Assembly: GCF_004802635.2 (NCBI RefSeq)
Contig: NZ_CP046052.1
Coordinates: 1,674,001 to 1,738,000, forward strand
Direction: 5' to 3'
DNA length: 64,000 nucleotides
Source: Methylocystis heyeri
Lineage (GTDB): Bacteria; Pseudomonadota; Alphaproteobacteria; Rhizobiales; Beijerinckiaceae
The notes under the pieces were generated by a model. It searched no databases. It was not told the DNA's origin and saw only the letters and a list, made by a program, of their open reading frames with translations. Shown piece after piece: positions 17,922 to 26,845 of this stretch. How positions within the stretch are numbered: position 1 is the first letter of the stretch; every line of letters starts with the position of its first letter. The position numbers were made by a program, and so were the translations under genes.

Positions 17922-18311
17922 ATGTCTGCGCCTATGCCTGGTGATAGAAGTTTCCAACTGATCGAAGCCGTGGTTGATCGTCTTGATGGCGCTCCGGTTT
18001 CTCGCCGTCGCCGGTGGTCTGACGAGTTCAAGGCACGAGCTGTTGCGGCGACACTGGATCCCGACGTGAATATTTCCGCGGCCGCGCGGGAGATGGGCAT
18101 TTCGCCGTCTCAGCTTTTTGGCTGGCGCCGGCAAGCGATGCGCGAAGGTGCGGTGACGGCCTCGCCTACCGCTTGCGCGAATCCGCCGGATGTCGAGGGC
18201 AGGTCTGCGCCAACGGTGGAAATCTCCGTCGGCGCCACAGTGATCCGCGTCAGCGCCGACATTGGCGAAGCCGATCTGCGTCGCGTGATCCGCGCGGTGC
18301 GCTCGGCATGA
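17922..18311 (+). CDS. tnpA: IS66 accessory protein TnpA (HTH, transposase helper)
   Basis: 129 residues. The N-terminal half is a helix-turn-helix DNA-binding domain ('RRRRWSDEFKARAVAATLDP' then 'AREMGISPSQLFGWRRQ'), typical for the first gene of IS66 elements. Its stop overlaps the tnpB start (ATGA at 18308-18311). Confidence 0.92.
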   Translation: MSAPMPGDRSFQLIEAVVDRLDGAPVSRRRRWSDEFKARAVAATLDPDVNISAAAREMGISPSQLFGWRRQAMREGAVTASPTACANPPDVEGRSAPTVEISVGATVIRVSADIGEADLRRVIRAVRSA

Positions 18312-18652
18312 TCGCGTCGGGCGTGAAAATCTATCTGGCCAGCCAACCGGTCGATTTTCGCAAAGGCCCGGACGGTTTGCTGTCGCTGGTGCGCGATGTC
18401 GGCGCCGACCCGTTCAACGGCGCGCTTTATGTGTTCCGGGCCAAGAGAGCCGATAGAATCAAGATCGTTTGGTTTGATGGGACCGGCGTGTGCCTGTTCT
18501 CGAAGCGATTGGAGGAATCGCAATTTTGCTGGCCGCGGATCGGGCCAAACCAGGTTCAACTCAATCATGCCCAGTTGATGGCGCTGGTTGACGGATTGGA
18601 TTGGAAACGGGTGCGTCCGGTCGACCTCAAACGCCCGGTCAGCGCCGGCTGA
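18308..18652 (+). CDS. tnpB: IS66 Orf2 protein TnpB
   Basis: 114 residues. It has the IS66 Orf2 signature 'YLASQPVDFRKGPDGLLSLV' and 'LYVFRAKRADRIKIVWFDG'. It is needed for IS66 transposition but its biochemical role is not clear. It is translationally coupled to tnpA. Confidence 0.94.
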   Translation: MIASGVKIYLASQPVDFRKGPDGLLSLVRDVGADPFNGALYVFRAKRADRIKIVWFDGTGVCLFSKRLEESQFCWPRIGPNQVQLNHAQLMALVDGLDWKRVRPVDLKRPVSAG

Positions 18653-18724
18653 ACGGTCGGAAAATCGGCATGATTACGTTGAAAACACGAGCGTTTCCAC
18701 TGGATCTGTGCTTTAATCATCCTA

Positions 18725-20317
18725 ATGAAAATGCTCGATTTTCCGCTTCCTGACGATGTTGACGCGCTGAAAGCGCTGGTCCGCGTCATGGCCGAAAAGG
18801 CGGCGCGCACAGAGGCGCTCGAAAGCGAAATCCGCGACCTCAAAGTCCTCAATGCGGCAGCTGACGAACGCATCGCCCGGCTGACTTCGATCCTCAAGGC
18901 GCTGGAGCGAAACCGCTTCGGCAAGCGCTCGGAAAAGCTGGGGGCTGCCGCGGCCGAACAGCAGGCCTTCGTGTTTGAGGAGATCCAGACCGGCATCGCC
19001 GAAATCAAGGCGGGGCTGGACAAAGCGGGCGGCTCGGCCAAACAAAAGCGGGCGCCGCGTCCGCGTAAGGCGTTCGCCTCTCATCTTGAACGGGTCGAGG
19101 TGGTGATCGAGCCCGAGGTACCCGCCGAACATCTGGGCAAGGAGAAGATCAAGATCGGCGAGGACGTTTGTGAACGCTTGGACGTCGAGCCGCCGCGCTT
19201 CCGGGTGATCGTCACCCGCCGCCCGAAATACGCCTTCAAAGACGTCGACGTCGATGGCGTCATCCAGGCGCCTGCTCCCGCGCGCATTATCGAGGGCGGC
19301 ATTCCCACCGAGGCCCTGTTGGCGATGATCGCCGTCTCCAAATACGCCGACGGCCTGCCGCTTTATAGGCAGGAAGGCATTTACGCCCGCGACGGGGTCG
19401 AGCTTGATCGTTCGCTGATGGCGCAATGGATGGGGCGGCTTGGCTTCGAACTGGAGCCGCTTTCGGACCATGTGCTGTGGCGGATCAAGCAGAGCCCGCG
19501 CGTCTTTGCCGACGAGACGACGTTGCCGACGCTGGAGCCCGGCGCCGGCAAGGCGAAGAAAGCCTATTTATGGGCCTACGCGAGAGACGATCGGCCCTTT
19601 GGCGGCGGCGATCCGCCGATGGTCGCCTACCGCTTCGAGGACAGCCGTTCCGGCGATTGCGCCTTGCGGCATCTGAAGGGGTATTACGGCATTCTGCAAG
19701 TCGATGGCTACGCCGCCTATCAGCGGCTGGCCGGGGCAGATCGCGGCGAGAAGGCTTTGCTCCTGGCCTGCTGCTGGGCGCATCTGCGCCGAAGATTTTA
19801 CGAACTGCATGTCGCCGGCAGCTCCAGCTTGGCCACCGCTACGGTCGAGCGGATGAAGGATCTCTGGTCGGTGGAAGACCAGGTTCGCGATCTGATGCCG
19901 GACGATAGGTTGGCGGCGCGCCGCCAATCCTCGGCTCCGATCGTCGCCGAATTGTTTGCGCGCTGGGAACGGGAGCTGGCGCTCATCTCGGGCAAATCCA
20001 AGCTCGCCGAACACATCCGCTACGCTTTGGGGCGCCGAGCCAGCTTGGAACTGTTCCTCGCCGACGGCCACGTCGAGATCGACTCCAATGTAGTCGAGCG
20101 GGCGATCCGGCCCCAGACCATTACAAGAAAGAATGCGCTCTTCGCCGGTTCCGACGGTGGTGGCCGGACGTGGGCAACTTTGGCGACCCTGCTGACCACC
20201 GCGAAAATGAACGGCGCCGATCCATTCGCCTGGCTCAAGCAAACCCTCGAGCGCATCGCCAACGGCTGGCCAAACCGCGACATCGAGGCTCTCATGCCCT
20301 GGAATTACGTCGCCTAA
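18725..20317 (+). CDS. tnpC: IS66 transposase TnpC (DDE)
   Basis: 530 residues. The N-terminus is a coiled coil ('DDVDALKALVRVMAEKAART'), followed by a zinc-binding/HTH part and the DDE transposase core: 'ADETTLPTLEPG' gives the first Asp, 'GILQVDGYAAYQRL' the second, and 'VEIDSNVVERAIRP' the region of the Glu. The C-terminus 'LMPWNYVA' is typical for the family. Full length. Confidence 0.95.
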   Translation: MKMLDFPLPDDVDALKALVRVMAEKAARTEALESEIRDLKVLNAAADERIARLTSILKALERNRFGKRSEKLGAAAAEQQAFVFEEIQTGIAEIKAGLDKAGGSAKQKRAPRPRKAFASHLERVEVVIEPEVPAEHLGKEKIKIGEDVCERLDVEPPRFRVIVTRRPKYAFKDVDVDGVIQAPAPARIIEGGIPTEALLAMIAVSKYADGLPLYRQEGIYARDGVELDRSLMAQWMGRLGFELEPLSDHVLWRIKQSPRVFADETTLPTLEPGAGKAKKAYLWAYARDDRPFGGGDPPMVAYRFEDSRSGDCALRHLKGYYGILQVDGYAAYQRLAGADRGEKALLLACCWAHLRRRFYELHVAGSSSLATATVERMKDLWSVEDQVRDLMPDDRLAARRQSSAPIVAELFARWERELALISGKSKLAEHIRYALGRRASLELFLADGHVEIDSNVVERAIRPQTITRKNALFAGSDGGGRTWATLATLLTTAKMNGADPFAWLKQTLERIANGWPNRDIEALMPWNYVA

Positions 20318-20339
20318 ACGGCCTCGGCTTTGCGCTTAC

Positions 20340-20347
20340 GGTGAAAG
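20340..20347. repeat. 8-bp target duplication of the IS66-family element (right)
   Basis: ggtgaaag, identical to 17829-17836. Confidence 0.92.
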
Positions 20348-20816
20348 CGCATCGCTCGGCCAGTGGCGGCAAAGGGGGGAGAAAAATCAGGCCATCGGCC
20401 GCTCGCGCGGAGGACGCACAACGAAAATCCACGCGTTGACCGACGCGCAGTGTCGACCCATCGCTTTCATGCTCACAGGCGGAAACGTCGCCGACTGCAC
20501 AGCGGGCGCGGAACTCCTTGCGCATCTTCCGCCTTGCGAAATCCTCCACGGCGACAAGGGATACGACAGCAACGCCATCCGCCGTAGGATCGAGGACGGC
20601 GGCGCACTGCCGAATATTCCGCCCAAGGCCAACCGCAAATGGAAGAACTGCTTTTCGCCGCTCCTCTATCGAAACCGCAACGCCATCGAGCGCATGTTCT
20701 GCCGTTTGAAGGATTTTAGACGCGTGGCGACGCGCTACGACAGAAACGCCGTCAATTTCCTCGCCGCCGTTTGCCTCGCTGCCACTGTCAGCTATTGGTT
20801 ATGAGTCTGGGCCCTA

Positions 20817-21111
20817 AGGCCGGCCCTTACCCGACGTCTGCGTCCGATTCCGTCATCTTAGCTTATTGCCGCCCGATGCGCGTAGAGAGTCACAGATTGC
20901 CGATGGCCTTCAAGTCGCTCCACAGCGACAACGTGATGAGAGTCTGCTCTTGGCGCTTAGTCTCGCCGAATTTCAACCAGACCACCGCCGGCTGGCAAGA
21001 ACGAGCGCCTATAACTGCCCTGCCCAGCAAACAGGCTCGGTCTCTGCCCTGCATCCACCTTAAGCGACGCCAGCCCGGACGACCGCCGCATGCCGCATGA
21101 CCTCGCGCCCC
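20817..21111. other. Non-coding spacer between IS copy 1 and the citE-like pseudogene
   Basis: About 295 bp. No supported gene. Its last ~85 bp (21027-21111) are an imperfect direct copy of the putA 5' region at 23114-23195. Confidence 0.5.
21027..21111. repeat. Direct repeat of the putA start region, copy A
   Basis: The core 'gcgacgccagcccggacg' plus 'accgcc' and then 'atgccgcatgacct' is identical to the sequence at the putA start (23150-23186); flanking bases such as 'gcaaac.ggctc' also match. Copy A carries a 3-base insertion before the atg and quickly loses the putA frame, so it is a non-coding fragment. Confidence 0.75.
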
Positions 21112-21812
21112 TCATCCCTTCACATTCTCAGCAAACAAAGCCTCGATTTCCCCAATCCTGCGATTGGTTGCGACCGTCCTTTTCGCTTGGGCCAGATGTA
21201 TTTCCGCTTCGAGCATCCCGCCCCAGGGGGCGGCGACGACAGCTTTTCCGATATTTTCCGGCAGATCGAAAATCTCGATGATCTTCTGATCCCGCGCCAC
21301 TTCAGCGGCACTTGGCCGAAATATGTTGTTGGCTATGCTTATCTGGGTGGGATGGATGAGAGTTTTGCCGTCGAAACCGAAACAGCGGCCTTGCTCGCAT
21401 TCCGCCTCGAACGCCTCTGTAATGGCTTTGTTTTCTTCTTCGCTTTTATCCTTGCCGACAAATTTATTATGGACGCCATCAAGGACCAGCAAATTATTGT
21501 CCCGCGCGGCTATCACCGCCTGAGCAAGAGCAAATTGAAGCGGCTCGCGTCCCGGCGCGTCGAGCGCCCTCATTTCCTTTTTGAGGTCGTTCGTGCCCAT
21601 GACCAAGGTCGTCAGACGCGAGCCCGGCTCGCTTCCGATGGCGGCGATTTTCGGGAGGTTTCCGTTAAAGCAGGTTGCGGTTTCCGCCATGACCCAAAGT
21701 TCGGTGCGCGGAGGGGCAGCGATGATAGCGGCGAGATAAGCGCGAACATCCCTCTCCGTATCGACCTTGGGCGCCAATATCGCGTGGGGGCCGACGGCTG
21801 CTGCATGTCTTA

Positions 21813-22650
21813 GGGCCCAGACTCATAACCAATAGGCGACAGTGGCAGCGAGGCAAACGGCGGCGAGGAAATTGACGGCGTTTCTGTCGTAGCGCGTCGC
21901 CACGCGTCTAAAATCCTTCAAACGGCAGAACATGCGCTCGATGGCGTTGCGGTTTCGATAGAGGAGCGGCGAAAAGCAGTTCTTCCATTTGCGGTTGGCC
22001 TTGGGCGGAATATTCGGCAGTGCGCCGCCGTCCTCGATCCTACGGCGGATGGCGTTGCTATCGTATCCCTTGTCGCCGTGGAGGACTTCGCAAGGCGGAA
22101 GATGGGCAAGAAGTTCCGCGCCCGCTGTGCAATCGGCGACGTTTCCGGCTGTGAGCATGAAAGCTATGGGTCGACATTGCGCGTCGGTCAGCGCGTGGAT
22201 TTTCGTTGTGCGTCCACCGCGCGAGCGGCCGATGGCCTGATTTTTCTCCCCCCTTTGCCGCCGCTGGCCGAGCGATGCGCTTTCACCGCCGAGGAGTCGA
22301 TGAGAACTTCCGTCGGCGGCCCGCCGGCTTGAGCGAGTGCATGGAACAAGTCGACCCAGACGCCCTTGGCGGCCCAACGGACATAGCGATTATAAAGTGT
22401 CTTTTTGGGCCCGTATTCCGGCGGTGCGTCGACCCAGCGCCCGCCGGATTTGAGCACTTGGACGATGCCGCTGATGACCCTGCGGTCGTCGACCCGCGCC
22501 TTGCCGCGCGTGTCAGTGGGAAGATGTGGCGCAATCTTCGAAAACTGCGCATCTGTCAGCCAGAATTGTTCGGGAATCATCGGCGCTTCCTTTCGGAAGC
22601 CCTGAATCACAACCCGCTCTTTACGCCAAGCACTTTATGGGTCTGGACCC
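21813..22650 (-). mobile_element. IS5-family (IS427-like) element, copy 2, intact
   Basis: 838 bp with the same inverted ends as copy 1, flanked by TA (21811-21812 and 22651-22652). It lies in opposite orientation to copy 1, about 1 kb away. It interrupts the citE-like gene. Confidence 0.93.
21823..22580 (-). CDS. IS5-family transposase (two overlapping frames, programmed frameshift)
   Basis: The first frame starts at 22580 ('MIPEQFWLTDAQF'), runs through 'VWVDLFHALAQAGG' and 'VLIDSSAVKAHRSASGGKG', and stops at 22188. The second frame covers the catalytic end ('LHGDKGYDSNAIRRRIE', 'RNRNAIERMFCRLKDFRR') to 21823. A frameshift at the A/G-rich site around 22240-22260 would give the full DDE transposase of ~250 residues. 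Two-frame organisation is normal in this IS group. Confidence 0.9.
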
Positions 22651-23005
22651 TAAATCTTCCGGACCCCATTCCGTGCTCAGGGCGTTACACCGAACTATAA
22701 CTGTGCGGTATCCAAAGCTGCCTCTTTTAATCGCTTCCATGATATGGCCGCGAGCCCTCACCTTGTTGTGAGGCGAGGTTGAATCCTCGAGGTCGAGAAT
22801 AACGCCATCCGCCTGACTGGTAAGCGCCTTCTCGATTTTCTGGGGATCTGTGCCCGGCACATAGATGACGCTGCGAAGGATCGGAAAATTGTCGCTCATG
22901 GCGGAGGCTCGTTCCACCACAGGGAAATCACGGGCAGAGGAATTTGGTTGCGTTCCACCGGCAACAATGCAGGCGCGTGATGCATCGCTGCCAGTGCGGG
23001 GAGAA

Positions 23006-23060
23006 ATCACCCGACCCCGCCGCTTCGCGGCGACCCTCCCCCTCAAGTGGAGGGTAAGCG
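23006..23060. repeat. Dispersed 'ccgcttcgcgg' palindromic repeat, copy 2
   Basis: Closely matches 6125-6175 ('ccccgccgcttcgcggcg', 'accctccccct', 'agggtaagcgcc'). It lies in the 270-bp spacer between the divergent citE-like pseudogene and putA. Confidence 0.7.
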
Positions 23061-23113
23061 CCCTTCGCCAGATCGCCGTGGCCGTGCAATCGGAGCTTTT
23101 GGATCTATGGCAG

Positions 23114-23195
23114 GGCAAACTGGCTCCGAGGCCCTATATCCATCTTGAGCGACGCCAGCCCGGACGACCGCCATGCCGCATGACCTCCCGCCCTT
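23114..23195. repeat. Direct repeat of the putA start region, copy B
   Basis: This copy contains the putA start codon. It matches copy A at 21027-21111 and stands in the same orientation, so the citE-like gene with its IS element lies between the two copies. Confidence 0.75.
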
Positions 23196-26100
23196 TTCCG
23201 CCCCCTATGCGCCGCCGGATGAAGAACTCGCCGCAGTTCTGCTGGCGGGCGCACCCAAGCCCTCCCTGGCCGCCGAAACGCAAAGGCTAGGGCGCGAGCT
23301 TCTCTCCGCCATGAGGGCGGCGCACAGCGACATCGGAGGCGTGGAAGATTTCCTGCATGAATTCTCGCTCTCCTCCCGCGAAGGCCTCGCCGTCATGGCG
23401 CTGGCGGAATCGCTGCTGCGCGTGCCCGACGACGCCACATTGGACCGCCTTTTGGCCGACCGGCTTTCGGCGGGCGAGTTCGACCGCCACAAGGCCCATT
23501 CCGAAACGCTGCTGACGCAAGCCTGCGCCTTCGCGCTCGGCCTTTCGACCAGGCTCATCGCGGCGGAGGAATCTCCGAGCGCCATCGCAGCCGATCTCGC
23601 GCGGCGCCTCGGCGCTCCGGCCCTGCGCCTCGCCGCTCGGCAGGCGATGCGGGTCATGGGCTCGCATTTCGTCTTCGGCGAAACCATTGACGCGGCGCTG
23701 GAGCGCGCGCGCGGACGTGGACTGCATTCTTTCGATATGCTGGGAGAGGCGGCGCGCATGGCCGAGGATGCGGAGCGCTATTTTAGCGCCTACGCCGAAG
23801 CCATAAGGGCGATAGGCGCCAGCGACGCGGCGAGAGACGCCGGCATATCCGTCAAGCTTTCCGCCCTGCATCCGCGCTATGAGGCGATCTCGCGCGAGCG
23901 CGTGCTCAAGGAGCTGACACCCCGCCTGCTGGAGTTGGCGCGGCTCGCCAAATCGGAAGGCGTCCAGCTGACGGTCGACGCCGAAGAAGCCGACCGGCTG
24001 GAGCTATCGCTCGAAGTCTTCGCCCGCGCGCTCAGCGATGGCTCTCTTGTCGGATGGAACGGATTCGGCCTCGCCGTGCAGGCCTATCAAAAGCGCGCGG
24101 CGGCCGTAATCGATTACGCCGCGGCACTGGCGGAAAGCCGCTCACGCCGCCTCAATGTGAGGCTGGTCAAGGGCGCCTATTGGGACAGCGAGATCAAGCG
24201 TGCGCAGGAACGGGGCCTTCCCGATTATCCGGTGTTCACGCGCAAGGCGATGACCGATATCAATTATCTCGCCTGCGCCAGACGGCTTTTCGATGCGCCG
24301 CGGCTCTACCCTCAATTTGCGACCCACAACGCGCTCACGGTGGCGTCGATCCTCGCCGAAGCGGATCGCCGGCCTTTCGAGTTCCAGCGCCTGCACGGCA
24401 TGGGCGAGGCGCTATCCGAAGCGACGCGGGAGCGTTTCGCCATTCCATGGCGGGTCTATGCGCCGGTAGGGCCGCATCGCGATCTGCTGGCCTATCTGGT
24501 GCGCCGCTTGATCGAGAACGGGGCCAATTCCTCCTTCGTCGCCCGCGCGGCCGACCCGGCCACCCCGCCGGAAGTTCTGCTCGCAGACCCCTATGAGCTG
24601 ATCGCCTCGCCCAAAGAGACGCGCAATCGCCGGCTGCGCGCCCCGGCCGATATCTACCGGCCCCTGCGCGCCAATTCCAAGGGCGTTGAATTTGGCGAGC
24701 GCGCCGGTCTCGACGCCCTGCTGACCGAAATCGAAATCGCGCGCAAGCTGCGCCCGACCGCCCTGCCCTCGCAGCCCTCGCATAAGGAGAGGCGCGCCTG
24801 CCGCTCGCCCATCGACGGCAAGGAGATCGGCTCCGTGATCGATAGCGACGGGAAATCGATCGAGGCCGCGATGGCCGCAGCCCAACATTCCTTCGATAGC
24901 TGGGCGGCTACCAGCGTCGTGGCCAGAGCCTGGGTTCTCGACCGCACCGCCGACCTCATCGAAGCCCGCCGCGCATCTTTCATCGCCCTTCTGCAGGAAG
25001 AGGCCGGCAAAACGCTGGACGATGCCCTTGGCGAGGTGCGCGAGGCCGCCGACCTCTGCCGCTATTACGCGGCGCAGGCGCGCGAGCTTTGCACTGAAAC
25101 CGCGCTTCCCGGCCCCACCGGCGAAGCGAGCAGCCTGCGCCGCTGCGGGCGCGGCGTCTTCGTCTGCGTCTCGCCCTGGAATTTCCCTCTGGCCATTTTT
25201 ATTGGGCAGGTCGCGGCGGCGCTTGCAGCCGGCAACAGCGCCATCGCCAAACCGGCCGAGCAGACCCCGCTCGTCGCCTTTGAGGCCGTCAGCCTGCTGC
25301 ATGAGGCCGGCGTCCCCCAGGACGTCCTGCAATTTGCCCCGGGCGGCGGCGATGTCGGCGCCGCTCTGGTCGAACATCCCTGCTGCGCGGGCGTGGTTTT
25401 CACGGGCTCCCTGGAAGTCGCCAAATCCATCAACAGAGCGCTGGCGCAAAAGCCGGGCGCTATCGTTCCGCTGATCGCCGAGACCGGGGGGGTCAACGCC
25501 ATGATCGTGGACTCCACCGCCCTGCCCGAGACGGTCGCCGACGACGTACTGACCTCCGCCTTCCGCTCCGCCGGACAGCGCTGTTCGGCCTTGCGCGTCC
25601 TCTGCCTTCAGGAGGAAATCGCCGGCGGCTGCACGGAGCTTATCGCCGGCGCCGCGGCGCAATTGCGCATCGGCGATCCGCGGGATTTGGGCGTGCATTT
25701 AGGACCGGTCATCGACGCCGAAGCGAAGGAGCGGCTCGAGGCCTATCTTGCCGGCTGCGCGGCGCGGGGACGCATCATCTATGCGGGCGAGGCGCCCGCG
25801 GCGGGCTGTTTCGTCGCGCCGCACATCGTGCGGCTCGATCGCCTCGAAGATCTAAAGGAGGAAGTTTTCGGCCCGGTGCTGCATGTCGTGCGCTGGCGCG
25901 CGGAAGCATTCGACGCGCTGGTCGAGGCGATCGCGAGACGGGGATCCGGCCTGACGATGGGATTGGAGACGCGCATCGAGCGACGCCGGCACGCGCTCGG
26001 CGCCATGGCTCCCGCCGGCAATATTTACGTCAACCGCAACATGATCGGCGCCGCGGTCGGCGGCCAGCCCTTCGGCGGGTTCGGCCTTTCCGGAACCGGA

Positions 26101-26211
26101 CCGAAAGCCGGCGGTCCCGATTATCTGCGCCGATTCATGCGCGAGATAACAGTGACGGTGAACACCGCCGCAGCCGGCGGCGACGCCGGGCTCATGGCGA
26201 TGGAGGATTGA
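23173..26211 (+). CDS. putA: Bifunctional proline dehydrogenase / glutamate-semialdehyde dehydrogenase PutA
   Basis: 1012 residues. It oxidises proline to glutamate in two steps, passing electrons through FAD to the quinone pool and then reducing NAD+. The FAD-dependent PRODH barrel spans roughly 60-480 ('RLVKGAYWDSEIKRAQ', 'QFATHNALTV', 'LHGMGEALSE'). The aldehyde dehydrogenase domain spans about 520-1000: 'SPWNFPLAIFIGQ', 'AETGGVNAMIVD' and the nucleophile in 'SAFRSAGQRCSALRVL'. There is no N-terminal ribbon-helix-helix domain, so it should not repress its own gene. It is shorter than the E. coli trifunctional form. No good Shine-Dalgarno is seen before the ATG; an upstream copy of this start region exists at 21027-21111. 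Confidence 0.95.
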   Translation: MPHDLPPFSAPYAPPDEELAAVLLAGAPKPSLAAETQRLGRELLSAMRAAHSDIGGVEDFLHEFSLSSREGLAVMALAESLLRVPDDATLDRLLADRLSAGEFDRHKAHSETLLTQACAFALGLSTRLIAAEESPSAIAADLARRLGAPALRLAARQAMRVMGSHFVFGETIDAALERARGRGLHSFDMLGEAARMAEDAERYFSAYAEAIRAIGASDAARDAGISVKLSALHPRYEAISRERVLKELTPRLLELARLAKSEGVQLTVDAEEADRLELSLEVFARALSDGSLVGWNGFGLAVQAYQKRAAAVIDYAAALAESRSRRLNVRLVKGAYWDSEIKRAQERGLPDYPVFTRKAMTDINYLACARRLFDAPRLYPQFATHNALTVASILAEADRRPFEFQRLHGMGEALSEATRERFAIPWRVYAPVGPHRDLLAYLVRRLIENGANSSFVARAADPATPPEVLLADPYELIASPKETRNRRLRAPADIYRPLRANSKGVEFGERAGLDALLTEIEIARKLRPTALPSQPSHKERRACRSPIDGKEIGSVIDSDGKSIEAAMAAAQHSFDSWAATSVVARAWVLDRTADLIEARRASFIALLQEEAGKTLDDALGEVREAADLCRYYAAQARELCTETALPGPTGEASSLRRCGRGVFVCVSPWNFPLAIFIGQVAAALAAGNSAIAKPAEQTPLVAFEAVSLLHEAGVPQDVLQFAPGGGDVGAALVEHPCCAGVVFTGSLEVAKSINRALAQKPGAIVPLIAETGGVNAMIVDSTALPETVADDVLTSAFRSAGQRCSALRVLCLQEEIAGGCTELIAGAAAQLRIGDPRDLGVHLGPVIDAEAKERLEAYLAGCAARGRIIYAGEAPAAGCFVAPHIVRLDRLEDLKEEVFGPVLHVVRWRAEAFDALVEAIARRGSGLTMGLETRIERRRHALGAMAPAGNIYVNRNMIGAAVGGQPFGGFGLSGTGPKAGGPDYLRRFMREITVTVNTAAAGGDAGLMAMED

Positions 26212-26287
26212 AGGGGGATACAGCGCAAGCTGCAAGGTAAATTTTGAAGATCTTTTCTTGAGTTTTGCACGCCATTAGCGCCCGCAC

Positions 26288-26749
26288 TCATAGAATACTT
26301 GGCTTGATGTCTTGAGATTTGTATAGAGGATGCCCGGGACGGCCGCTATTTAATCTAACTAAATAATGCGGCGCTTTGATGAAAGAAAGTACAGATTCGT
26401 CTCGCATTCTGTACCCGCCGTCGTCGCCCCATGCGCAAACGATAAGCGAGGCTTCATCCTGGAGCTTCCTTAGCCACTCGTCGTTTTCAGGGCCAATAGG
26501 ATCATTAACTTTTTTGATAACAGATTTATCAACTGACCGATATGCGAATAAATTACCTATTAACAGTCCCCCATAGCCCCATCTTTCTGCATATTTAATA
26601 CAAACGCGAGAAGTATTATCATCTTGATCCGCATCAGCTGTTGATGGGTTTAAGCACACGAACAAAACGAACCGCTTCGATTCATCCCAAACCCGCCGCA
26701 GTTCGTATCGGTATCGTCCACAAGCTGAAATAGTTGCCGACTTTTTCAA
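26288..26749 (-). CDS. DUF1643 domain protein
   Basis: 153 residues. The family signature is clear: 'FVLFVCLNPSTADADQDDNTS' region, then 'AERWGYGGLLIGNLFAYRSVD' region and 'IVCAWGDDGG'. The biochemical function of DUF1643 is unknown; members are frequent on mobile elements and phages. The gene is markedly AT-richer than its neighbours, which suggests recent transfer. It stands alone between putA and a small secreted-protein gene on the same strand. Confidence 0.85.
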   Translation of the reverse strand: MKKSATISACGRYRYELRRVWDESKRFVLFVCLNPSTADADQDDNTSRVCIKYAERWGYGGLLIGNLFAYRSVDKSVIKKVNDPIGPENDEWLRKLQDEASLIVCAWGDDGGYRMRDESVLSFIKAPHYLVRLNSGRPGHPLYKSQDIKPSIL

Positions 26750-26845
26750 GCGTTACCCTTTCAGAAACTGCATCAGCGCCAGAACGCGGGTCGCGTCTTG
26801 TAGCACTTGCGCCATAATACTGGAGGGAAGTGCGATAAGAATCCC

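Larger units (their letters stand above)
17837..20339 (+). mobile_element. IS66-family insertion sequence, complete
   Basis: 2503 bp with terminal inverted repeats starting GTAAGCGC on both ends (left 'gtaagcgccaaggcagcc', right complement 'gtaagcgcaaagccgagg') and a perfect 8-bp target duplication. It carries the standard three genes tnpA, tnpB and tnpC. All three are open, so the element may still be active. Confidence 0.95.
17536..20804 (+). pseudogene. IS5-family transposase, split by IS66-family insertion
   Basis: The 5' part (17536-17836) encodes the N-terminal portion starting 'MIPEQFWLTDAQF' up to 'VLIDSSAVK'. The rest continues after the IS66 element at 20348 and, in the second frame, to 20804, ending 'AVCLAATVSYWL'. 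The protein is a two-frame DDE transposase; the A/G-rich stretch around 20362-20380 is the probable frameshift site. The insertion makes it inactive. The intact copy 2 differs by only a few bases. Confidence 0.9.
17466..20814 (+). mobile_element. IS5-family (IS427-like) element, copy 1, interrupted by IS66-family element
   Basis: The ends are inverted repeats: left 'gggtccagacccataa', right (complement) 'gggcccagactcataa'. TA is present on both sides (17464-17465 and 20815-20816), fitting TA target duplication. Removing the inserted IS66 element and one 8-bp duplication leaves exactly 838 bp, the same length as the intact second copy at 21813-22650. The group assignment is from the two-frame transposase and TA target. 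Confidence 0.9.
21112..22899 (-). pseudogene. CitE/HpcH-HpaI family CoA-ester lyase, interrupted by IS5-family element
   Basis: The N-terminal part starts at 22899 ('MSDNFPILRSVIYVPGTDP', then 'ADGVILDLEDS') and runs to 'STEWGPEDL', where the IS element begins. The C-terminal part resumes at 21810 and continues 'RHAAAVGPHAILAPKVD', 'ELWVMAETA', 'GFDGKTLIHPTQI', to the stop at 21112. Taking out the element and one TA restores a single frame of about 315 residues, normal for citrate lyase beta/malyl-CoA lyase-like enzymes. The family cleaves or forms CoA esters of hydroxy acids with Mg2+; the exact substrate is not clear. The insertion should inactivate it. It is divergent from putA. Confidence 0.88.
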
